Shown here: piece after piece, positions 38,015-47,696 of the stretch | Numbering within the stretch: position 1 is the stretch's first letter | How the letters are laid out: each line of letters opens with the position of its first letter | Assembly (NCBI GenBank): GCA_018268935.1 | Contig: JAFDVS010000014.1 | Span: 77,404-141,403, forward strand | Direction of reading: 5' to 3' | Source of the DNA: Acidobacteriota bacterium | Lineage (GTDB): Bacteria; Acidobacteriota; Terriglobia; Bryobacterales; Bryobacteraceae | DNA: 64,000 bases | Made by a program: the position numbers and the translations under genes | Notes under the pieces: model-generated | Databases searched by the model: none | Seen by the model: only the letters and a program-made list of their open reading frames with translations | What the model was told of the DNA's origin: nothing

Positions 38015-39436
38015 ATGGACCCTCGCAAAGAACTAGCTCTCTCACTGACGCGCCGTCACTTCTTCGGGCTTTCGAGTACGGGCATCGGTGTAGCCGCGCT
38101 CTCCACGCTACAAGCGAAGGGATTGAGCGGCCTGCCGCATCATCCTCCGACAGCGAAACGCGTCATCTATCTGCACCAATCGGGCGGCCCGTCGCAACTC
38201 GATCTCTTCGACTACAAGCCGCAACTGCAAAAGCGCCAGGGCACGGAACTGCCGGACACCGTGCGCATGGGGCAGCGCATCACGGGAATGACGTCGGGCC
38301 AATCCTCGCTGCCCGTCGCATCGTCGGTCTTCAAGTTCGCGCAGCAAGGAAAATCGGGAGCATGGGTCAGCGAGTTGATCCCGCATACAGCGAAGGTAGT
38401 GGACGATCTTACGATCATCCGCTCCATGAACACCGATGCCATCAATCACGATCCGGCCATCACGTTCATTCAGAGCGGCAGCCAGCAACCGGGGCGCCCC
38501 AGCATGGGCTCCTGGGTGAGCTACGGCCTCGGCAGCGATAACGAGAATCTGCCTGCGTTCGTGGTGCTCATCTCGCAAGCCAATGCGTTGAACGTCGATC
38601 AGCCGCTGTTTTCGCGCCTGTGGGGCAACGGCTTCCTGCCGTCATCGCATCAAGGCGTGCGCTTTCGCGGAGGCGCCGAGCCGGTACTGTATCTGGAAGA
38701 TCCTCCGGGCATCACGCGCGACACACGCCGCCAGATGCTCGACGTCATCGGCAAGATCAACAAGCTGCGAGCCGATAGCTATCACGATCCGGAGATTGAA
38801 ACGCGAATCAGCCAGTATGAGATGGCATATCGCATGCAGACTTCGGTGCCCGACCTGATGGATATTTCCAAGGAGCCGGAAAGCACCTTCGAACTGTATG
38901 GCCCCGATGCCCGTAAGCCCGGCACCTATGCAGCGAATTGCCTGCTGGCCCGCCGTCTCGCTGAGCGCGGTGTGCGCTTCGTGCAGCTCTACCATCGCGG
39001 TTGGGATCAGCATAACGACCTGCCGCGTGACCTGGCACTGCAATGCAAAGGCACGGATCAAGCCTCGGCGGCGCTGGTTGCCGACCTGAAGCAGCGCGGC
39101 TTGCTGGATGACACGCTCATCGTATGGGGTGGCGAATTCGGGCGCACCGTGTACTGCCAGGGCAAGCTCACCGACACCAACTACGGGCGCGACCATCATC
39201 CGCGCAATTTCGCCATGTGGCTCGCAGGCGGCGGCATGAAACGCGGTTTTGTTTTAGGCGAAACCGACGACTACTCGTACAACATCACGTCTGACCCCGT
39301 GCATGTTCACGATTTGCAGGCCACCATCCTGCATTGCCTCGGCGTCGATCATAAGCGCCTCACGTTCAAATTCCAGGGACGGCACTTCCGCCTCACCGAT
39401 GTGCATGGGGAGTTGGTAAAGAAGATCCTCGCGTAA
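38015..39436 (+). CDS. DUF1501 protein (473 aa), copy B
   Basis: This is a paralogue of the protein at 23039-24472, close to two-thirds identical by eye in the C-terminal half. The N-terminus has [15 protein letters not shown], a twin-arginine signal. Conserved blocks are [37 protein letters not shown], and GRDHHP. It immediately follows the DUF1549/1553 gene and precedes a TonB-dependent receptor by about 50 bases, so a polymer-uptake context is possible. Enzymatic activity is not established for the family to my knowledge. Confidence 0.88.
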   Translation: MDPRKELALSLTRRHFFGLSSTGIGVAALSTLQAKGLSGLPHHPPTAKRVIYLHQSGGPSQLDLFDYKPQLQKRQGTELPDTVRMGQRITGMTSGQSSLPVASSVFKFAQQGKSGAWVSELIPHTAKVVDDLTIIRSMNTDAINHDPAITFIQSGSQQPGRPSMGSWVSYGLGSDNENLPAFVVLISQANALNVDQPLFSRLWGNGFLPSSHQGVRFRGGAEPVLYLEDPPGITRDTRRQMLDVIGKINKLRADSYHDPEIETRISQYEMAYRMQTSVPDLMDISKEPESTFELYGPDARKPGTYAANCLLARRLAERGVRFVQLYHRGWDQHNDLPRDLALQCKGTDQASAALVADLKQRGLLDDTLIVWGGEFGRTVYCQGKLTDTNYGRDHHPRNFAMWLAGGGMKRGFVLGETDDYSYNITSDPVHVHDLQATILHCLGVDHKRLTFKFQGRHFRLTDVHGELVKKILA

Positions 39437-39489
39437 GCCCGTTGCCCGCATGACACACACGTGGCACAATGTCTCCCCAAGGGGGTTTC

Positions 39490-42400
39490 ATGCTACGTAG
39501 CATCTTCTCGTTGCTATTTCTTTCTGCCTTTACGCTATTCGGCCAGGGATTAACGGGATCCATATCCGGCAGCGTCATGGACGGAACTGGCGCGGCGATT
39601 GCCGACGCGGAAATCACGCTTGTGAACATTTCCACCAGTCAGTCGAGGCAAACCAAATCGGAGCCCAACGGGGACTTCGTTTTTACGCAGCTTCTGCCAG
39701 GCACCTTCAAAGTGACCGTGGTCGCCAAGGGTTTCAAGAAGTACGAACAGACAGACATCATTCTCACGGCCACCGAACGAGTTGTGCTGAAGACGGTGAG
39801 CCTGCAGGTCGGCGAGATCACGCAGACCATAGAAGTGCAGGCCGAAGCAGCACGTATCCAGACGCAGTCCGCGGAGCGCGCCGGACTCATCTCGACGGCG
39901 CAAACCGAGAACGTGCCGCTCAAGGGCCGCGATTATCTCGGTCTGGTGAAACTGCTGCCCGGCGTGGTGGACACACAGAACCGCAATGCGCCGGGGTGGA
40001 ATAACTTCTCCAGCATTTCGATCAACGGCAACCGCACCGGCACTGTGAACCTGACGCTCGACGGCATCTCTTCTCTCGATACCGGCTCCATGACGGGCCC
40101 CTATCTGGCGCCGTCCATCGATGCCGTTGCTGAGATCAAAGTGCTACTGACAAACTATCAGGCCGAGTATGGCCGCTCCTCGGGCGGCACGATCAACACC
40201 GTCATCAAGAGCGGCACCAATCAATTCCGTGGCGGTGTCTATTACTTCAATCGCAACGAAGCGTTCAACGCCAATGAGTTCTTCCGCAATCGCGACGGGC
40301 TGCCGAAGCCGCAGTACCGCTTCAACTATCCCGGCTACACTCTGGGCGGTCCGATCACGATCGGCAAGTTCAATAAGAACCGCGACAAGCTGTTCTTCTT
40401 CTGGTCGCAGGAGTTTCTGCCGCGCAAGTATCCCACCAACCTCGTACGGCGCATGTTCCCTACGGCTGCGGAGCGGCAAGGCAACTTCGCGCAAAGCCTC
40501 GATCAGGGCGGATCGCTCATCCCCATCTGGGATCCACTGAACAATCGCGTGCCGTTCGCCGGCAACGTCGTACCGGCGAGCCGCATCGACCGCAACGGCC
40601 AGGCGATTCTGAACATGCTGCCGCAACCCAACGCCGTCGATCCGGCCCGCTCCTACAACGCGCTGATTCAATCCACTGTGGAGCAACCGCGCCGCGATTC
40701 CATTCTCCGCATCGACTGGAACATCGGACCGAAGACGCAGTTCTACTGGCGCGGCATCAATGACTACGAGGCCTACCAAGGCCAGTTCGATTTCGTGCTG
40801 GCAAGTTCGTCCTGGCCGCAGTTGCCGATCAAGTATTCCATCCGTTCGGCGGGTTCGGTGGCGACGCTGATCCACACTTTCCGGCCCAACCTGATCAACG
40901 AATTCACATTCGGCATCAATCGCGCGAAGCAGTTGGTGGAGCCGCTCAATCAGGAAGGGTTGGATCGCAACACACGCTCGAAGGCAGGCCTCGGCGGGCT
41001 GCCGCAGTTCTATCCTGGCGCCAACCCCGACAACCTGGTTCCGAACGCCAATTTCGGCGGCGTGCCGAATGCCGGCGTCCTGAGTATCGAAGGGCGCTAT
41101 CCGTTCTTCGGCACCAACAACATTTGGAACTGGTCTGACAACGTGTCGTGGATCCGCGGATCGCACAATACGAAGTTCGGCATGTACGTTGAGCGGACCA
41201 CGCGCAATGCGGCGCGCAGTTCGTCGTTCAACGGGACGTTCAACTTCAACCGCGACGTGAACAATCCTCTGGAATCGAACTACGCCTATTCGAACGCTCT
41301 GTTGGGCGTAGTGCAGAGTTACACCGAGTCGACGAATCACCCGCACGGGCATTCGCGCTACCTGAACGTGGAGTGGTTCGCGCAGGACACATGGAAGGTG
41401 ACACGCCGCTTCACGATCGATGCGGGGTTGCGGTTCTACTACATTCAACCCAGTTGGAGCGCCGAAGATCAGCTCTCTTACTTCGACATGAGTCTCTACG
41501 ATCGCACCAAACAACCGCCACTGATTCAGCCATTCCGCAATGCGGGCAACGTGCGCGTGGGACGCGATCCGGTGACAGGGCAGGAAGTGCCCGCGGCGAC
41601 AATCGGCCAGTTCGCAGCCAGCCCTCTGGCGCCGTTCCAGGGGATGAATATCGTGTTTGAGAAGCTGGCCAACACGCCTCCCATCCAATTGGCGCCACGC
41701 CTGGGATTCGCATGGGATGTGTTCGGCGACGGCAAAATGGCCGTGCGCGGCGGAGCGGGCATCTTCTATGACCGCTTCAACGACGATCAGATTCTCATCC
41801 ACCGCGAATCGCCTCCGCTCACGGTGACGAACACGGCGTTCTACACAACGATCGGCGATCTGCTGCGCAGCCCGTTCCGCACTTCGCCTCCGGGAGTGAC
41901 CAGCTTCCAGAAGGATTACCGGCCGCCGACGGTGTACAACTGGAGCTTCGGCATCCAACGCAATCTCGGCTTCGGCACTGTGCTCGACACCGCATATGTG
42001 GGCAGTGTTGGACGGCGGTTGCTGCAACGGCGCAGCTTCAACGCGGTTCCCTACGGCACGCGCTTCCTGCCTTCCAGCATCGACTCCACGACAGGCAACA
42101 CGCCGCTGCCCGACAACTTCCTGCGGACACTGCCGGGCTACGCGGATATCCAGTACATCGAGTTCGCCTCGACATCGAACTACCACTCGCTGCAGACGCA
42201 GATTAACAAGCGCTTCTCGAAGGGTATGCAGTTCGGCGTCTCGCACACCTGGTCGAAGTCGATGAACCTGGTAAACGGCAACAACGATGCCATCAATCCT
42301 TTCGTCAACTACCGTGTGCGCAACTACGGCAAAGGTAATTTCGACCGCACGCACAACTTCGTGGCGAACTATGTCTACTCGCTGCCGAAGCTGAGCGCGG

Positions 42401-42921
42401 CGATCGACAACCCCGTAGTGAAGGCGGTGTTCGACAACTGGGATGTGGCCGGCGTAACGACGTTCACCTCAGGCTCGCCGCTAGGGATTGGCTACTCGCT
42501 GGTGTCGGGCGCGGATCTGCTGGGTGGAGGCGGCGCGGGTGTGGATAGCCGCGTCAATCTCACCGGCAATCCCAATCTGCCGAAGGGCGACCGTACCATT
42601 CTGCGCCACTTCGACACCAGCGTCGTGCGTCCGCCGACGCGCGAAGAATTCGGCATCGGGACCGCACCCAAAGATCCGATTCGCGGCCCCGGCATCAACG
42701 TGTTCGACTTCTCGTTATACAAGACGATTCCGTTCACCGAACGCTATCGCCTGCAGTTGCGCTTCGAGTTCTACAACTTCTTCAACCATGCCAGCTTCCA
42801 GGGCGTGGACACCTCCGCGCGCTTCGACGCACAGAACCGGCAGGTGAGTGGAACGTTCGGCCAGTACACTTCGACGCTGGATGCAAGGCGCACCGTGCTG
42901 GGCGCGAAGTTCTACTTCTGA
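39490..42921 (+). CDS. Oar-like TonB-dependent outer-membrane receptor (1143 aa)
   Basis: This is an outer-membrane barrel of the acidobacterial type. Signal peptide (ends near LFGQG) is followed by a carboxypeptidase-regulatory module (about 20-95: GTGAAIADAEITLVN, LLPGTFKVTVVAKGF). The plug domain comes next (about 110-230: GRDYLGLVKLLPGV, NGNRTGTVNLTLDG) and a barrel of 20-odd strands ending in aromatic KFYF. Start: ATG 39490 is preceded at short distance by AAGGGGG and begins the hydrophobic signal; an in-frame ATG at 39469 would add seven polar residues. Probably imports large oligomers released by neighbouring secreted enzymes. The ligand is unknown. Confidence 0.92.
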   Translation: MLRSIFSLLFLSAFTLFGQGLTGSISGSVMDGTGAAIADAEITLVNISTSQSRQTKSEPNGDFVFTQLLPGTFKVTVVAKGFKKYEQTDIILTATERVVLKTVSLQVGEITQTIEVQAEAARIQTQSAERAGLISTAQTENVPLKGRDYLGLVKLLPGVVDTQNRNAPGWNNFSSISINGNRTGTVNLTLDGISSLDTGSMTGPYLAPSIDAVAEIKVLLTNYQAEYGRSSGGTINTVIKSGTNQFRGGVYYFNRNEAFNANEFFRNRDGLPKPQYRFNYPGYTLGGPITIGKFNKNRDKLFFFWSQEFLPRKYPTNLVRRMFPTAAERQGNFAQSLDQGGSLIPIWDPLNNRVPFAGNVVPASRIDRNGQAILNMLPQPNAVDPARSYNALIQSTVEQPRRDSILRIDWNIGPKTQFYWRGINDYEAYQGQFDFVLASSSWPQLPIKYSIRSAGSVATLIHTFRPNLINEFTFGINRAKQLVEPLNQEGLDRNTRSKAGLGGLPQFYPGANPDNLVPNANFGGVPNAGVLSIEGRYPFFGTNNIWNWSDNVSWIRGSHNTKFGMYVERTTRNAARSSSFNGTFNFNRDVNNPLESNYAYSNALLGVVQSYTESTNHPHGHSRYLNVEWFAQDTWKVTRRFTIDAGLRFYYIQPSWSAEDQLSYFDMSLYDRTKQPPLIQPFRNAGNVRVGRDPVTGQEVPAATIGQFAASPLAPFQGMNIVFEKLANTPPIQLAPRLGFAWDVFGDGKMAVRGGAGIFYDRFNDDQILIHRESPPLTVTNTAFYTTIGDLLRSPFRTSPPGVTSFQKDYRPPTVYNWSFGIQRNLGFGTVLDTAYVGSVGRRLLQRRSFNAVPYGTRFLPSSIDSTTGNTPLPDNFLRTLPGYADIQYIEFASTSNYHSLQTQINKRFSKGMQFGVSHTWSKSMNLVNGNNDAINPFVNYRVRNYGKGNFDRTHNFVANYVYSLPKLSAAIDNPVVKAVFDNWDVAGVTTFTSGSPLGIGYSLVSGADLLGGGGAGVDSRVNLTGNPNLPKGDRTILRHFDTSVVRPPTREEFGIGTAPKDPIRGPGINVFDFSLYKTIPFTERYRLQLRFEFYNFFNHASFQGVDTSARFDAQNRQVSGTFGQYTSTLDARRTVLGAKFYF

Positions 42922-42925
42922 TCGC

Positions 42926-44716
42926 TTATTCGGCGGGCGCCGCGCGGCGTCCGAGGAACGGCGGGCTGGTATGGCAATGCTGGCACACGGCGGTTTGCAG
43001 ATGACGGTCAATCCTGTGGGATTCGGCGCGGAAGGGCGCTTGCTCGGCGTGGCAGCCGGTGCAGTTGAGTTTCCGCGCCAAAACCAACTTATGCGAGTGT
43101 TCGAAGTGCCAGTAGCCGTCGCGTTTGGCTTTGACAAGTTTCGGCAGATCGTGGCAGCCGGTGCAGGTCTCGGCCAGCTTCGGATTCGCGGCTGGAGGAG
43201 CCGTGCGCAGTGTAACAGCCGGCGGTGCGGAGGGCTTCGCCCTTGCATCGGCGGCCACGGTCTTCGCTGCCACACGACCCATGAGAATCGCCGGACCGAG
43301 GAACGTGCCTTCCATTCCGTTCTTCCCGTTGAGTCCGCCGAATCCGGTTGCTTCGCCTGAGGCGAACAAACCCGGCACTGGCTTACCTTCGGCGTTCAAC
43401 ACACGGCAGGCTGCATCCACGCGAATACCACCCATGCTCTTACGAATCAGGATGTACATCGGCGCGGCATAGAACGGGGGTTTGAGGATCTTGGCCGGAG
43501 GCGGCAGGAACGCGGGGCGTTGCACATTAGGGCCGAAGCGCTGGAAGTCTTTGTCTACGCCGGCTTCCAGCATCGCGTTGTAATTGTCGATGGTTTCCCG
43601 CAAAGCGCCGGCGGGCAGTCCGGCCGATTTGGCCAGTTCTTCCGCGGAATCGCCTTTCGCCAGGAACCCCGGATAATTGAGGACCTCCTCTGTACGATCC
43701 TGCGTGAAGCCGGCATGAACAATGCGGAATGACCGTCGTCCATCGGCGTCGAACACAGCCCAGAAGCGCGCGGGATTCTGCGCCGCAATGGCGGGAATGG
43801 TCACCTTCGGCTCATGCTGCTCCAACACAAAACGCTTCCCTTGCGCATTCACCCAGATGGCACTGAACGCCATGCCGAAGAATCCACGCTCGCCCTTCGG
43901 ATCGAATGGATCGGGCAAGCCGCTGGCATAGTTCCACTGATGATCAAGCCATTCGGAAGCGCCGCCAGCCTCGCGCGCCAGTTTCATGCCCGCACCATTG
44001 GCGAAGAAGCCGCCGCCGGCCAGCATGCGCTCCGGCACACGCATCGACTTCGGCCATGACGCACGCACCAGGTCCAGGTCGGCGCCGAAGCCACCCGTGC
44101 TGATCAGCACGGCGTTGCCTTCCAGGGTGCTCTGCTTGCCCTCGCGCAGACTCGTCATCTTCACGCCGACGACATGGCCGTCCCGCACCACAAGCCCCGT
44201 GACGCGATGCCCGAACAGAAACGTCACACCACCCTGCCGCAGAATCTCACGATACACAGGGATCACCAATCCAATGCCCTGCTGGTTAGGAGAATGAAAG
44301 CGCGCCACGCTGTTGCCTGCCCCGTTCAGGCTCACGCTCACGAACTGCGTGCCCAGCGCAGTCATCCAATCGTAGATCTCTGTCTTTGAGTTGCGCGTGT
44401 AATAACGGACCCATTCTTTGTTCGCATCTTCTCCCCAACGCAAGAAATCCCGCTCGGCAATTTCCGGCGTATCGACGACTTTCATTTGCTGCTGCAATGG
44501 GGAGCCGACGATGCTGACGCCACCGGAGGAGATCACCGCGTGCCCGCCAGGCACGGTGTTCAGCTCCACTACGGTCACCTTCAGCCCGGCGCGCGCACCT
44601 TCCAACGCCGCGGAGAGTCCGGAAATACCCGCACCAACAACAACGAGATCTGGCTTTTCCGCGGCAAATACTTGACCAATAAGTAGAATTAAACCAACAA
44701 TATACGACAGACGCAT
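42926..44716 (-). CDS. Exported FAD flavoprotein with C-terminal triheme cytochrome tail (596 aa)
   Basis: This is a periplasmic flavoprotein of the fumarate-reductase/ketosteroid-dehydrogenase fold. After a signal peptide (1-18) comes the FAD motif VVGAGISGLSAALEGA, a central substrate-capping domain, and the C-terminal FAD contact IPGLFASGEATGFGG-type block. The last 90 or so residues hold three CxxCH motifs (CTGCH, CTGCH, CQHCH) plus extra histidines (FEHSH, SHRIDRH) able to ligate haem. The catalytic segments differ from fumarate reductases: the usual HHTMGG reads RKSMGG and the NRLGG Arg region reads NGMEG, so fumarate is unlikely as substrate. ATG 44716 begins the signal. It is divergent from the tannase gene across 40 bases. 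Confidence 0.8.
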   Translation of the reverse strand: MRLSYIVGLILLIGQVFAAEKPDLVVVGAGISGLSAALEGARAGLKVTVVELNTVPGGHAVISSGGVSIVGSPLQQQMKVVDTPEIAERDFLRWGEDANKEWVRYYTRNSKTEIYDWMTALGTQFVSVSLNGAGNSVARFHSPNQQGIGLVIPVYREILRQGGVTFLFGHRVTGLVVRDGHVVGVKMTSLREGKQSTLEGNAVLISTGGFGADLDLVRASWPKSMRVPERMLAGGGFFANGAGMKLAREAGGASEWLDHQWNYASGLPDPFDPKGERGFFGMAFSAIWVNAQGKRFVLEQHEPKVTIPAIAAQNPARFWAVFDADGRRSFRIVHAGFTQDRTEEVLNYPGFLAKGDSAEELAKSAGLPAGALRETIDNYNAMLEAGVDKDFQRFGPNVQRPAFLPPPAKILKPPFYAAPMYILIRKSMGGIRVDAACRVLNAEGKPVPGLFASGEATGFGGLNGKNGMEGTFLGPAILMGRVAAKTVAADARAKPSAPPAVTLRTAPPAANPKLAETCTGCHDLPKLVKAKRDGYWHFEHSHKLVLARKLNCTGCHAEQAPFRAESHRIDRHLQTAVCQHCHTSPPFLGRRAAPAE

Positions 44717-44756
44717 CGTATCTACATTACACGAAGAACGGTGATAGCCTTTGAGG

Positions 44757-46243
44757 ATGCGATTGCTCCTGCTGTTGGCAGCCTCCCTGACATGGGCCCA
44801 GAATGCCCCGCATATTCGCGATTGGCATCCTCCGGCCGGCGAAAACAAAACCGCTCCAAAACGTTCTTGCCGCGACGTGCACCAGATGACGGGGTACGAT
44901 CTCACCGTGCTCACGGCGGAAGGCGGATCATTCTGCCGCGTCACGCTGTTGGTGCAACCGGAGATCCGCATCGAAGTGAGCCTGCCCGCCGAATGGAATA
45001 ACAGGCTCTACATGTTCGGCAATGGCGGCTACGCGGGCGAGAGTTTGGAAGCGCCGAATCGCGTGGCGAATCGCAACACCGCACTCGGCCATGGCTTCGT
45101 GGTGGCGCAGACGAACACCGGCCACGATGCAGTGAAGGAGCCACTGGCCACCTTCACCGTGAACCCTCAGAAACTGGCTGACTACGCTTTCCGCTCTCTG
45201 CATGTCACGGCTGAATCGGCCAAGCGTGTCGCCGAGTTTTATTACGGCAAGCGCCCGGCGCGCTCCTATTACAACGGCTGCTCAACAGGCGGCAGGCAGG
45301 CGCTGATCCTCGCCCAGCGTTACCCCGAAGACTTCGATGGCATCGTCGCCGGCGCGCCTGCATTAAATAATGTCTCGAACCGGCTGAGGGCCATCGCCAC
45401 TTATCAGGCCGTTGCGAAGAACCCGCTGCCCATCGCCAAGCTGAAGATCCTCGCCGACCGCGTTTACTCGAAGTGCGATGCGGTGGACGGGGCCAAAGAC
45501 GGATTGATCGACGATCCGCGCAAATGCGATTTCAAGCCGCGCCGCGATCTGCCGGCCTGCAGTGGCGATGCGGGCGCCGATTGCTTCACCGGCGGTGAGT
45601 TGGCCACCATGAGACCATCTATGGCGACGTGATGCTGAACGGAAAGCGCGTGGCGTTCGGATGGCCGGTGGGCGCGGAGATTGCCGGACCGAATGGAGTA
45701 AGCGGCTGGGATGGCTGGATCATGCGCGCCAACGGGCTGAGCCAATCGGCGCAATATGCGGAAAGCGCCATCCGCTATATGATCTTCCCCAAGCCCGATC
45801 CCGACTACGATATGCGCAAGTTCAATCTGGAGACGCAATCGAACCTGTTCGATCCGGTGGCCACACTCATGAACGCCACGGACCCCGATTTATCGGCATT
45901 CCGCGCACGCGGCGGCAAGCTGCTGATGTACTTCGGCTGGGCCGATCCGGCGTTGAATCCGCTGATGGGCATTGAATACTACGAGCAGGTGAAGCAGCAG
46001 ATGGGCGCTGGCGTGGAGAATTTCTTCAAGCTCTATATGATGCCGGGCGTGTTTCATTGCAGCGGCGGGGTGGGCCCGGCGTGCTTCGATCCGCTATCGA
46101 GAGTCATTGCCTGGGTGGAACAGGGCAAAGCACCGGCGGCGATTGAAGCCGAACAGCGCGAAGGGCAGAGCATCGTGCGCCGCCGGAATCTCTGTCCCTA
46201 TCCGCAAGTGGAGCGTGGCGGCCGCTGCGTGGCTGCGCCGTAA
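44757..46243 (+). pseudogene. Tannase/feruloyl-esterase family gene split by a one-base deletion
   Basis: Two adjacent frames make up one tannase-family esterase of about 495 residues. Part 1 (44757-45632) has a signal peptide (LLLLLAASLTWAQ) and the nucleophile motif YNGCSTGGRQA. Part 2 (frame entered near 45614, to 46243) carries the catalytic Asp in YFGWADP and His in VFHCSGG. At 45609-45622 the DNA reads ATG AGA CCA TCT; restoring one G after 45611 gives MET-IYGDV and joins both parts at the point where relatives continue. Either the gene is inactivated or the base is a sequencing/assembly error. Intact relatives hydrolyse gallate or ferulate esters of plant material. Confidence 0.85.
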
Positions 46244-47566
46244 TTAGGGGCGCTGCACTGAACCGTCCAGCCGGCGTTCAATCCCGCGGTTGTTGCCTGG
46301 AGTCTTATACGGGAACTTCGCCGCGGCGCGTTCGTTAATATCGATGCCGAACCCCGGCTTATCGTTGGCGTACATATATCCGTCGCGAATCTCCGGCGCA
46401 CCGGGAAAGACTTCGCGCACGGGGTCTTCGAAGAAATTCTGCTCCTGAATTCCGAAATTAGTGGTGGCGAGGTCCAGATGTAGATTGACCGCATGCCCGA
46501 CCGCGGAGACATTCCCGGGGCCATGCCAGGCTGTACGCACATTGAAGAACTCGCAAAGGTTGGCCACTTTGCGCGCCATGTTCAATCCGCCGATGGCGGA
46601 GATGTGGCAACGAATGAAATCGATCCAGCGATTAGAAACCAGGTTCAGCCACTCATTGCGATTGACGAACAGTTCGCCCATCGCAATCGGCGTGGACGTC
46701 TGCTGCCGCATCACCTGGAACCAGCCGACATCCTCCGGCGCGAATGGATCTTCCATGAAGAACAACCGGTACGGCTCCAGCAGGCGGCCTAACTGCAGCG
46801 CCTGCGATGGAGGCACACGCTCATGCACGTCATGCAACAACTCTACATCGAAGCCCAGCTTGTTGCGTAGATGCTCAAACATCTTGAGAGTGCGATTCAC
46901 GTAGGGCGTGGGTTCGTACACAGGCGAAGGGATGACACCGCTCGGCCGCATGCCCTGCACACCCGCGGACGTGGCCGCGGAAGCACCGTACCCCGTGTAA
47001 CCCGGCGTCGCCACTTGCACACGCACGTGTCGATAGCCCTTCGCCATCCATTCCCGCACGCGCTCTTCGACCTCTTCAATTTCTTTGCCGCTGGCATGCG
47101 CATAGAGCGTGGCCGCGGCCCGCGCCTTGCCACCGAGCAACTGGTACACCGGCGCATTCAACCGTTTGCCCAGAATGTCCCAAAGCGCGCCATCGATCCC
47201 ACTCAACGCATTGTTCAGAGTGACGCCACTGCGGAAATACGACGCGACATACACGCTCTGCCAGATATCTTCAATGTCATCGCAATTGCGCCCGAGTATG
47301 TACGGACCGATGTGTTGCTCAATGGCCGCGGCGACCGCGTGTGGGCGCTCCTGGTGCGTGGCGCAGCCGATCCCATACAGTCCGGGCTCGGAAGTCTCTA
47401 CCTTGACGACCACCAATTGACTGCCCGCGGGCTGCGTCATGAGCACGCGAACGGCCTTGATCTTCGGCGATGGCATGCCGCGGCGGGCAGCCTGTTGGGC
47501 AGCCGCCAAAGGGCCACCGGCGGATAGCAGGCCGGCGCCCGATTGAAGCAGTGTTCGGCGATTCAT
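46244..47566 (-). CDS. Enolase-superfamily dehydratase, mannonate dehydratase/RspA-like (440 aa)
   Basis: This is an acid-sugar dehydratase-like enzyme with an unexpected export signal (MNRRTLLQSGAGLLSAGG). The N-terminal capping domain is followed by a TIM barrel with metal ligands and catalytic residues in the family order: HDVHER, FMEDPF, MGELF, and WHGPGN, plus the late TNFGIQE block that marks the ManD/RspA branch. ATG 47566 is the first codon of the signal; the frame upstream is not coding-like. Its stop directly abuts the stop of the tannase gene. The substrate is unknown: most ManD-like proteins act on gluconate/mannonate or have very low activity. A periplasmic location is inferred from the Tat-like leader. 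Confidence 0.8.
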   Translation of the reverse strand: MNRRTLLQSGAGLLSAGGPLAAAQQAARRGMPSPKIKAVRVLMTQPAGSQLVVVKVETSEPGLYGIGCATHQERPHAVAAAIEQHIGPYILGRNCDDIEDIWQSVYVASYFRSGVTLNNALSGIDGALWDILGKRLNAPVYQLLGGKARAAATLYAHASGKEIEEVEERVREWMAKGYRHVRVQVATPGYTGYGASAATSAGVQGMRPSGVIPSPVYEPTPYVNRTLKMFEHLRNKLGFDVELLHDVHERVPPSQALQLGRLLEPYRLFFMEDPFAPEDVGWFQVMRQQTSTPIAMGELFVNRNEWLNLVSNRWIDFIRCHISAIGGLNMARKVANLCEFFNVRTAWHGPGNVSAVGHAVNLHLDLATTNFGIQEQNFFEDPVREVFPGAPEIRDGYMYANDKPGFGIDINERAAAKFPYKTPGNNRGIERRLDGSVQRP

Positions 47567-47696
47567 TGCGATGGTCACAATACCACACAAAATCCAGGCA
47601 CAGCGGCAAACCAATCCGCCCCTGGAGCGTATTAATGCAAGAGCCGCGATCCGTCTCCGCGGCGCGTTACGCGTATTTCGATTAGGGAGCTTCAAC

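Noticed and set aside
39455..39489. TGGCAC-like sequence resembling a sigma-54 promoter before the first TonB receptor
   Set aside because: The required GC doublet at the -12 element is not present at the correct spacing.
30000..42000. Replication origin suggested by the composition trend
   Set aside because: No dnaA, dnaN, gidA or clustered TTATCCACA boxes were seen; the bias alone does not locate an origin, so it is listed only as an observation.
40144..42354. Long minus-strand open frame (about 736 codons) opposite the first TonB receptor
   Set aside because: Arg/Val/His/Glu-biased sequence without recognisable domains; the plus-strand receptor explains the conservation pattern fully.
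42926..44716. Calling the flavoprotein a fumarate reductase
   Set aside because: The catalytic His and Arg blocks of fumarate reductases are replaced (RKSMGG, NGMEG), so only the fold and cofactor are supported.
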